10,597 bases of DNA from JBEKTY01 sp049515555 (lineage in GTDB: Bacteria; Planctomycetota; Planctomycetia; Pirellulales; Thermoguttaceae): assembly GCA_049515555.1 (NCBI GenBank), contig JBEKTY010000221.1:1-10597 (forward strand). Direction: 5' to 3'. This document shows, in pieces, positions 5,641 through 10,597 of the stretch. How positions within the stretch are numbered: the first letter of the stretch is position 1; each line of letters opens with the position of its first letter. The notes under the pieces are model-generated. The model made no database searches. It saw only the letters and a list, made by a program, of their open reading frames with translations, and was not told where the DNA came from. A program made the position numbers and the translations under genes.

Positions 5641-7239
5641 ATGTCCAAGCCGAACGTCGATACTTTTCTTGAGCTTGCCGAGCGGAGCAACCTGGTCGAA
5701 AAGGACCAGCTTGACGCGGAGCTTGCCAAGCTGCGGGCCGGATGCGACCATTGGCCGGTCGATAGCCCCGATATCGTAGCAGACCATCTGGTCCAGGCCG
5801 GACTCATCACCCGCTGGCAGGCCGAGCGGCTGTTGGAGGGCCGCCATCGCGGTTTCTTCCTCAAGCATTACAAGCTGCTGGACCTCCTGGGCGCGGGTGG
5901 CATGAGCAGCGTGTACCTGGCCGAGCACGTGCTCATGCAGCGGCGGGTGGCGATCAAGGTCCTGCCCAAGGCCCGCGTCAGCGACACCTCGTACCTGGCC
6001 CGCTTTCATCGCGAGGCCCAGGCCGCGGCCGCCTTGGACCACCGCAACATCGTCCGCGCCTACGACGTCGACAACGAAGGCGACATCCACTACCTGGTCA
6101 TGGAGTACGTCGAGGGCCGCGACCTGCAACAGATGGTCAAGCAGCAAGGGCCGCTCGAGTACGGCCCGGCCGTCGAGTACATCCGCCAGGCCGCCGAAGG
6201 ACTGGCCCATGCCCACCAGGCCGGCCTCATCCACCGCGACGTAAAGCCGGCCAACCTGCTGGTCGACCGCAAGAACGTGGTCAAGGTGCTGGACCTGGGG
6301 CTGGCCCGCTTTACCGACGAGGGTCGGGCCTCGCTTACCGTTCAGTACGACGAGAACGTGCTGGGAACCGCCGACTACCTGGCCCCCGAGCAGGCCATCG
6401 ACAGTCACGGCGTAGACGCCCGGGCCGACATCTACAGCCTGGGCTGTGCCTTGTATTACCTGTTGACCGGCCATCCGCCCTTTCCCGACGGGACGCTGCC
6501 GCAACGGCTCATGGCGCACCAGAAGCAGCCGCCGCCGAGCATCCGCCTCGACCGGCCCGACGCGCCGGCCGAGCTGATCGAGATCTGCGAGAAGATGATG
6601 GCCAAGAAGCCGCCCAACCGCTACCAGTCGGCGGCCGAGGTGGCCGAAGTTCTGGGCGCGTGGCTGGCCGCCAACGGTGGGGCCGGCGGCAGCGGGGCCG
6701 GCGGCAGCGGGGTGCCGTCGTCGGGCCAGACGGCCGGCCCTCGGGCGTCAGCCGCAGCCGCCGGCGATTCGGCCTTGCCGCTGGCCCGCCCCGTGCCGCG
6801 GCCGGCCCGCCGCCGCGACGGGCCCGAGCCCGGCCCGGCAGTCGTATCCCCCCAGCAGCCGGATACTACCACGACCGATACGGCGTGGAACCTTAATGGG
6901 CCGACGGTCAAAGGCGCCCCCACGGCCAAGCCCCGCCGACTGTCCGATAGCGGCGGTTTGTCCGACCCGAACCTGCGGGGAAAACCCCTCCCCGTCGCCA
7001 AGCCGCTCGACGGGTCGGCCTGGGACCCCGATCCCGATTTCGCCATTACCTCGCTAAGCGAGCTATTCGGCTCGTCCGGGCCGATCCGGTCGCCCAGCCA
7101 AGCCGGTGAGCCCCGGGCCGCCTCCCGACATGGCCGGCGGCAGAAGGGGCCGCCTAAATGGGTCTGGCTCGTCATTGCCGCCGGATTCTGCGTCGGACTC
7201 GTCCTGGTCGGTATCCTCGTGATATTCTTCTCGCACTGA
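5641..7239 (+). CDS. Membrane-anchored Hanks-type Ser/Thr protein kinase
   Basis: This 532-aa protein has four parts. Residues 1-75 are the lead domain common in planctomycete kinases (FLELAERSNLV near 9-19, then LVQAGLITRWQAERLLEG). Residues 76-341 form the kinase domain, with the glycine loop GAGGMSSVY (84-92), lysine K106, catalytic HRDVKPANLL (198-207, D200), DLG at 218-220 in place of DFG, and GTADYLAPEQ in the activation segment. Residues about 342-505 are a Gly/Pro/Ala/Arg-rich linker, probably disordered. A transmembrane helix spans about 507-529, preceded by a basic stretch, with only a few residues beyond. The DLG variant keeps the metal-binding Asp, so the enzyme should be active. 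The chain ends at the membrane, so there is no external sensor domain. The ATG at 5641 lacks a well-spaced Shine-Dalgarno, but it places the lead domain correctly. Its substrates are unknown. Confidence 0.93.
   Translation: MSKPNVDTFLELAERSNLVEKDQLDAELAKLRAGCDHWPVDSPDIVADHLVQAGLITRWQAERLLEGRHRGFFLKHYKLLDLLGAGGMSSVYLAEHVLMQRRVAIKVLPKARVSDTSYLARFHREAQAAAALDHRNIVRAYDVDNEGDIHYLVMEYVEGRDLQQMVKQQGPLEYGPAVEYIRQAAEGLAHAHQAGLIHRDVKPANLLVDRKNVVKVLDLGLARFTDEGRASLTVQYDENVLGTADYLAPEQAIDSHGVDARADIYSLGCALYYLLTGHPPFPDGTLPQRLMAHQKQPPPSIRLDRPDAPAELIEICEKMMAKKPPNRYQSAAEVAEVLGAWLAANGGAGGSGAGGSGVPSSGQTAGPRASAAAAGDSALPLARPVPRPARRRDGPEPGPAVVSPQQPDTTTTDTAWNLNGPTVKGAPTAKPRRLSDSGGLSDPNLRGKPLPVAKPLDGSAWDPDPDFAITSLSELFGSSGPIRSPSQAGEPRAASRHGRRQKGPPKWVWLVIAAGFCVGLVLVGILVIFFSH
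6681..6710 (+). repeat. Exact 15-bp tandem duplication in the kinase linker
   Basis: GGCCGGCGGCAGCGG occurs twice back to back (6681-6695 and 6696-6710), encoding two AGGSG units at residues 348-357. They sit directly after the kinase domain and form a flexible glycine-serine hinge before the longer Pro/Ala-rich linker. The exact nucleotide identity suggests a recent slippage event. Confidence 0.85.
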
Positions 7240-7351
7240 CGGCCGGGCCCGGTAGGCGGCCAATCAGCCTTCCGTCTTCCGCGTTCCCCCATTTGTCCCA
7301 TTCCGCTAATTTACCCCCATCTGCCGGCCGGGATTCGCCTTGCCCGCGGGT

Positions 7352-7391
7352 GAGTTTTCCGGTTGCGTAAATTGATGCGAGTTTGCCGGTT
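7352..7391 (+). repeat. Short repeated motif upstream of the BBP7 gene
   Basis: GAGTTTTCCGGTT at 7352-7364 and GAGTTTGCCGGTT at 7379-7391 match at 12 of 13 bases and start 27 bases apart. A shorter third relative, GAGTTTTCCTT, begins at 7415. They lie in the 219-bp gap before the BBP7 start. Spaced repeats at a promoter could be regulator binding sites, but chance similarity is possible. Otherwise this gap holds only pyrimidine-rich sequence and a GC palindrome after the kinase stop. Confidence 0.35.
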
Positions 7392-7409
7392 AAGCGGACG
7401 ATACATAAT
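7383..7409 (+). promoter_or_regulatory. Weak candidate promoter for the BBP7 gene
   Basis: TTGCCG (7383-7388, 4/6 to TTGACA) and CATAAT (7404-7409, 5/6 to TATAAT) are 15 bases apart, which is shorter than the ideal 17. A start near 7416 would place the ATG at 7408 outside the transcript and leave the strong ribosome site at 7445-7452 in the leader. This agrees with the GTG start chosen for the gene. Confidence 0.22.
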
Positions 7410-7458
7410 GCGAAGAGTTTTCCTTCGACTCTGCCTCTGTTTTCAGAAGGGACTGGCT

Positions 7459-9312
7459 GTGTACCGGCAACAGACCTCATTGGTTGTCCTGATATGGATG
7501 TTATTGACGGCTGCGGCCTTCGCGGCCGAGCCGTTGGCCCCGGGCGATGCCGTTGGACTGGCCGCGGACCAGCCCTCTCGATCGACATTGAAGGGGACAG
7601 TCCCAGTTTCGTCGGACAGAACTTGGGACAGTCCCCGATCGAGCCTGGCCGGCAAGTTGACATACAACTCGGCAGACAGCCACGGGATGGCGCCCTACCT
7701 GCTGCTGGATGGACAGGGTGTGGTGTGTGGCTACGCCAGACCGGGACCGGGAGTGGAACTGAAGCCGCTGGTGGGCCGCCGCGTGACGGTCGAGGGCAAG
7801 GTCCGGCTGCTTCCCGGCGGTGGGATGCCCCTGGTAGCGGTCGAAAAAGTATGGGGAGGCGATCCCGGTGCGGGATCGGCGCGCCGCGTGGCCGCCACGG
7901 CGGCCGAAAAGCGGCGGCCGGTCCGGCAGGCGGACTATCCCGAGGCGATCGACACGCCCTCGGTCGGTGGTTCTGCGGCCCAGGGACGGGGTGACAGCGG
8001 CGGGTCGTCGCAGTCTTCGGCCCCATACCCGCAACCCGAAATTATTCCGCCGGGTGCGGCGACCGGGCCCGACGAGGGCGGTTCTGCCGGTTGCGGCGGA
8101 CCGGCCTGCGGCGTCGCCGGCGGCGATTGCCCGGCCTGCGGTCCCTGCGCCGATGGCTGCTGCTTGCCCTGCGGTCCCTGTGCTGGCAGCTTTTGCCTGC
8201 CCTGCGGCTGGCGGCCCAGCGGTATGTGGGTCGACGTGGACTACCTGCTGTGGTGGATGCGGGGCATGCACGTCCCGCCGCTGGTGACCAGCGGCCTGAC
8301 GCCCCAGCAACCGGGAATCCTGGGGGATGCCAACACGTTCATCCTGTTCGGCGATGACGACATCGACAACCGGGCCCGAAGCGGCGGCCGCCTCCAGGCC
8401 GGAATGTGGCTCAATCCCTGCCAGACCGTCGGAATCGAGGCCGAGTACCTGGCCCTGGCCACCGACTCGACGCACTTCTACCTCTGGTCCGACGGCAATC
8501 CGATTGTTTCCCGGCCGATCATCGACGACGCGACCGGTCAGGAGACGGTCGAGCGGGTGGCGTTTCCGCGGGGCAATACCGGGAGCGTCGACGGCGCCGT
8601 CAGCGTAGACGCCTCGACGCAGTTCCAATCGGCAGCGCTGCGCATGCGATTGGCCTTGTGCCGGCAGGACTCCTGCTGGTCCGATCCCTGCTGCCCGGAC
8701 TTGGCTTACCACGACGGCTACCGCTCCTACCTGCTGGCCGGCTACCGGTACATGCGCCTGGATGATCGGCTGGGGATCGCCGAGCAGTTGACATCGACCG
8801 ACACCACGCTGGGGCCCGGTGCGTTCCTGATCCACGACCAATTCAACACGCTGAACCAGTTCAACGGGGCGGAACTGGGCCTGGAGTTCGAGCTCCGCCG
8901 CAACCGCTGGTCGTGGGACATCCTGCCGAAACTGGCCTTGGGCGGCAACCACGAGCTGATCGACATCAACGGCTTTGATCGCACCACCAACCCCACCACC
9001 GGCGGGCGGACGACGACCCAAGGCGGGCTGTTGACCGTGGCCGGGTCGAACATCGGCCGGTTCGGCAAGGAGGAGTTCTCCGTCGTCCCGTCGATCGAGA
9101 CGAAGTTCGGTTTCCAGTTGACCCGCCATACGGAGTTGACGCTAGGCTACACCTTCTTGTACTGGAGCAACGTGGTCCGGGCCGGCGACCAGATCGACCT
9201 GCGCACTCCCCGGACGACGGAGTCCACCACCACCGGTCACCCCGTGGTACCCTACCAGCAGACTGGTTTCTGGACCCAGGGCCTGGATTTTGGCGTTGCT
9301 TTCCGGTGGTAG
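7459..9312 (+). CDS. BBP7-family outer-membrane beta-barrel protein
   Basis: This 617-aa exported protein belongs to the planctomycete BBP7 family (putative beta-barrel porin-7, Pfam PF07585). Residues 1-22 are a signal peptide (h-region SLVVLIWMLLTAAA, cleavage likely AFA|AE). Residues 79-132 form a small domain (PYLLLDGQGVVCGYARPG, then VGRRVTVEGKV) that I recognise from other planctomycete envelope proteins. Residues 212-249 are a Cys-rich spacer with eleven cysteines, including two 11-residue repeats. Residues 255-617 are the barrel, opening with GMWVDVDYLLWWMRG and ending in an aromatic strand GVAFRW, as outer-membrane barrels do. The start is GTG at 7459, with AGAAGGGA six bases upstream and an ideal signal peptide. 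In-frame starts upstream (TTG 7363, ATG 7375, ATG 7408) lack a ribosome site and would lengthen the signal peptide. Residues 45-62 are encoded by a REP-like palindrome. The solute or role of the barrel is unknown. Confidence 0.88.
   Translation: MYRQQTSLVVLIWMLLTAAAFAAEPLAPGDAVGLAADQPSRSTLKGTVPVSSDRTWDSPRSSLAGKLTYNSADSHGMAPYLLLDGQGVVCGYARPGPGVELKPLVGRRVTVEGKVRLLPGGGMPLVAVEKVWGGDPGAGSARRVAATAAEKRRPVRQADYPEAIDTPSVGGSAAQGRGDSGGSSQSSAPYPQPEIIPPGAATGPDEGGSAGCGGPACGVAGGDCPACGPCADGCCLPCGPCAGSFCLPCGWRPSGMWVDVDYLLWWMRGMHVPPLVTSGLTPQQPGILGDANTFILFGDDDIDNRARSGGRLQAGMWLNPCQTVGIEAEYLALATDSTHFYLWSDGNPIVSRPIIDDATGQETVERVAFPRGNTGSVDGAVSVDASTQFQSAALRMRLALCRQDSCWSDPCCPDLAYHDGYRSYLLAGYRYMRLDDRLGIAEQLTSTDTTLGPGAFLIHDQFNTLNQFNGAELGLEFELRRNRWSWDILPKLALGGNHELIDINGFDRTTNPTTGGRTTTQGGLLTVAGSNIGRFGKEEFSVVPSIETKFGFQLTRHTELTLGYTFLYWSNVVRAGDQIDLRTPRTTESTTTGHPVVPYQQTGFWTQGLDFGVAFRW
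7593..7636. repeat. REP-like palindromic pair inside the BBP7 gene
   Basis: GGGGACAGTCCCA (7593-7605) and TGGGACAGTCCCC (7624-7636) face each other as an inverted repeat with one central mismatch. Each arm is also a palindrome (GGGAC-A-GTCCC). A further CGATCGA lies on each side (7579-7585 and 7636-7642). Repeats of the GGGACAGTCCC type resemble the REP palindromes mobilised by REP-associated tyrosine transposases in many genomes. Here the unit is read in frame as KGTVPVSSDRTWDSP-like residues 45-59, between the signal peptide and the first folded domain. No transposase is present in the window. Confidence 0.7.
8137..8202 (+). repeat. Two 33-bp units encoding cysteine-rich 11-mers
   Basis: Two adjacent 33-bp units (8137-8169 and 8170-8202, 25 of 33 bases identical) encode CGPCADGCCLP and CGPCAGSFCLP at residues 227-248 of the BBP7 protein, followed by CGW. 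They form the core of the eleven-cysteine spacer between the N-terminal region and the barrel. Confidence 0.8.
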
Positions 9313-9334
9313 TGAATTTGCGGGCTCTTCCAGG

Positions 9335-9364
9335 CCGATGGGGAAGATAGGGTTTTCTCATCGG
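9335..9364 (+). promoter_or_regulatory. Hairpin abutting the ribosome site of the last gene
   Basis: CCGATGGGGAAG (9335-9346) can pair with TTTTCTCATCGG (9353-9364) as a 12-bp stem in RNA, using nine Watson-Crick and three G-U pairs around a six-base loop. It ends two bases before the strong ribosome site AAGGAGGG (9367-9374). It could be a weak terminator or 3' stabiliser for the BBP7 transcript, or a structure that tunes initiation of the downstream gene. No T-run follows it, which argues against a classical terminator. Confidence 0.35.
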
Positions 9365-9378
9365 ATAAGGAGGGTCGT

Positions 9379-10597
9379 ATGTCGTCCAGTCGCTGGTCTG
9401 GTTCAACTTCGTGGTTCCGCAAAATGACGGGGGAGCGGCCCCCGCGACCGGCCCACCGCGGCCACAGCGCCACGCGGCGGCTGAGGCTGGAGCCCCTGGA
9501 ATCTCGCAACCTGCTGTCGGCCACCGTGCTGCCCTCGATCAGCGGCGTCGCCTATCACGATCTGACCGGCAACGGACTAACGTCCGACGACCCCCGGCTG
9601 TCGGGCATCGTGATCAACCTGTTCAAGGACGGCGGCGACGGCAAGTTCGAGGGCCAGGCCGGCGGCGACGATCAGCTCGTCGCCACCGCCAGCACCGACT
9701 CGGGCGGCAACTACCGTTTCGACAATCTCCAGCCGGGACTCTATTTCGTTCAGGAAGCGGGCGCGCCGGGACTGGTCCCCGCCAGCGGCCAGTCCGTGCA
9801 GCAGGTGACTATTGGCAGCAGCGACACGGCCGGGGTTGCCAACACGTCGATCGACTCCTTCAGCAGCACGACCCAGTACGTCAGCGGCTCGCTGCACGCG
9901 GGCAAGACGGGCGGATCGGCGACGGCCGCTTCCGAGGCCCTGGGCGGCTACCGCGACCTCTACGTCCAGCTCACCTCGCCGGTCGGCTCCGTTTCGCTGG
10001 GGGCCAACGCCGACGTCCCGGGGGCCCTGGATTTCGCCTCGGGCTCCGCCAGCAACGGCCTCTACTGGGTCACCTGGGACGGGGCCGGCAATACGCCCCA
10101 AACCCTCAACCCCACCGGCCTGGGCCAGATCGATCTGACCGGCCAGGGCGCCAACACGGGCATCAGCCTCTCGGCGGGCGCCGATCACGACAACGCTTCC
10201 GCCCTGATCAAGGTCTACTCCGACGCCAACGATTGGTCCTTCGCCAGCGTCTCCATCCCCAACACCACCGACGGCACGGCCAACCAGTCGTTGTTCGTCC
10301 CCTGGTCCGCTTTCACCATCGGCGGCGGCACGGGAGCCAACTTCGCCAAGGTCGGCGCCGTGCAGTTGGACGTCAACGGGGTGAACGCCGTGGACGGCCA
10401 GATCGGACCGATTGCCGCCGCCGGACCGAAAGTCTTCAGCGCCAATTTCGCCAACGTCGCCCAGACCGACCTGGCGATCGTCAAGACCGCCGCGCCCGGC
10501 ACGGCCGTGCCCGGCAACCAGTTGACCTACACCCTGACCACGACCAACAACGGGCCGTCGGGCGGCACCGGCGTCACGGTCAGCGACCCGCTGCCCG
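9379..10597 (+). CDS. Large planctomycete surface protein, 5' part (SdrD_B-like and DUF11)
   Basis: The reading frame stays open from the ATG at 9379 to the window end (406 codons plus one base), so the gene is truncated by the window. AAGGAGGG at 9367-9374 supports the start. The basic N-terminus leads to LRLEPLESRNLLSA (35-48), the motif of planctomycete extracellular proteins (Pfam Planc_extracel, PF07595). An SdrD_B/Cna-B-like beta domain follows (about 54-126: SGVAYHDLTGNG, then NYRFDNLQPGLYFVQE). Next is an unrecognised region rich in Gly, Ser, Thr and Asn (about 160-355) that looks like a beta-sandwich. A DUF11 repeat then begins at about 363 (TDLAIVKTAAPG, then LTYTLTTTNNGPS) and is cut off. 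Such proteins are usually long, secreted, adhesin-like chains with many repeats. There is no obvious hydrophobic signal-peptide core before the motif. The role is probably cell-surface or matrix, by inference. Confidence 0.87.
   Translation, partial: MSSSRWSGSTSWFRKMTGERPPRPAHRGHSATRRLRLEPLESRNLLSATVLPSISGVAYHDLTGNGLTSDDPRLSGIVINLFKDGGDGKFEGQAGGDDQLVATASTDSGGNYRFDNLQPGLYFVQEAGAPGLVPASGQSVQQVTIGSSDTAGVANTSIDSFSSTTQYVSGSLHAGKTGGSATAASEALGGYRDLYVQLTSPVGSVSLGANADVPGALDFASGSASNGLYWVTWDGAGNTPQTLNPTGLGQIDLTGQGANTGISLSAGADHDNASALIKVYSDANDWSFASVSIPNTTDGTANQSLFVPWSAFTIGGGTGANFAKVGAVQLDVNGVNAVDGQIGPIAAAGPKVFSANFANVAQTDLAIVKTAAPGTAVPGNQLTYTLTTTNNGPSGGTGVTVSDPLP

Noticed and set aside
6292..6300. DLG instead of DFG, considered as a sign of a pseudokinase
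   Set aside because: The metal-binding Asp is kept, the HRD, lysine and glycine loop are intact, and DLG is frequent in planctomycete kinases.
7243..7252. CCGGGCCCGG palindrome right after the kinase stop, considered as a terminator
   Set aside because: It has no loop and no T-run, so it does not fit an intrinsic terminator. GC palindromes of this length are common at this base composition.
7501..9129. 542-codon open frame on the minus strand opposite the BBP7 gene
   Set aside because: It has no signal peptide or recognisable domain, and the plus strand carries a signal peptide and a BBP7 barrel.
9577..10517. Minus-strand frames at 9577-10188 and 10215-10517
   Set aside because: They oppose the open plus-strand frame encoding the planctomycete motif, SdrD_B-like and DUF11 segments, and show no domain of their own.

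Overview
The window is high-GC and carries several protein types that are hallmarks of Planctomycetota: a Hanks-type kinase with the planctomycete N-terminal lead domain, a BBP7 outer-membrane barrel protein, and a secreted protein opening with the planctomycete 'LEPLESRNLLSA' motif. YajC followed by a single fused SecDF chain also fits this phylum. A Pirellulales-like planctomycete is my best guess. That assignment rests on protein features and not on any database match.

Layout. 1-111: a non-coding tail with an 18-bp direct repeat and a perfect 19-bp-stem inverted repeat built on a 7-base period. 112-1557 (-): a 12-TM permease of the NCS1 nucleobase/cation symporter family. 1558-1834: a divergent intergenic region (277 bp) with an AT-rich island, one promoter-like sequence per direction and an operator-like palindrome. 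1835-2221 (+): yajC, with a GTG start. 2222-2359: a second heptad-periodic inverted repeat. 2360-5569 (+): a fused SecDF of 1069 aa with an unusual Lys/Pro/Ala/Glu-rich insertion of about 150 aa in the SecF periplasmic domain. 5641-7239 (+): a membrane-anchored Ser/Thr kinase. 7240-7458: a non-coding leader with short repeats and a weak promoter-like sequence. 7459-9312 (+): a BBP7 protein with a signal peptide, a Cys-rich spacer and an in-frame REP-like palindrome. 9379-10597 (+): the 5' part of a large surface protein (planctomycete export motif, SdrD_B-like domain, DUF11 repeat) that runs off the window.

How the genes relate. YajC and SecDF are accessory Sec translocon subunits that drive late steps of protein export across the inner membrane. 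The BBP7 protein and the last protein are exported products and so likely clients of envelope export. The kinase lies between the translocon genes and the envelope-protein genes and is tail-anchored in the membrane. Any regulatory link between it and secretion is inference from position only. The permease is divergently transcribed and looks functionally separate.

I see no defence system, CRISPR array, tRNA, rRNA or intact transposon. The most unusual signals are the two heptad-periodic palindromes that share a CATTGNN frame while differing in sequence, the TonB-like linker in SecF with an exact-period 39-bp tandem array, and the REP-like palindrome translated inside the BBP7 gene.
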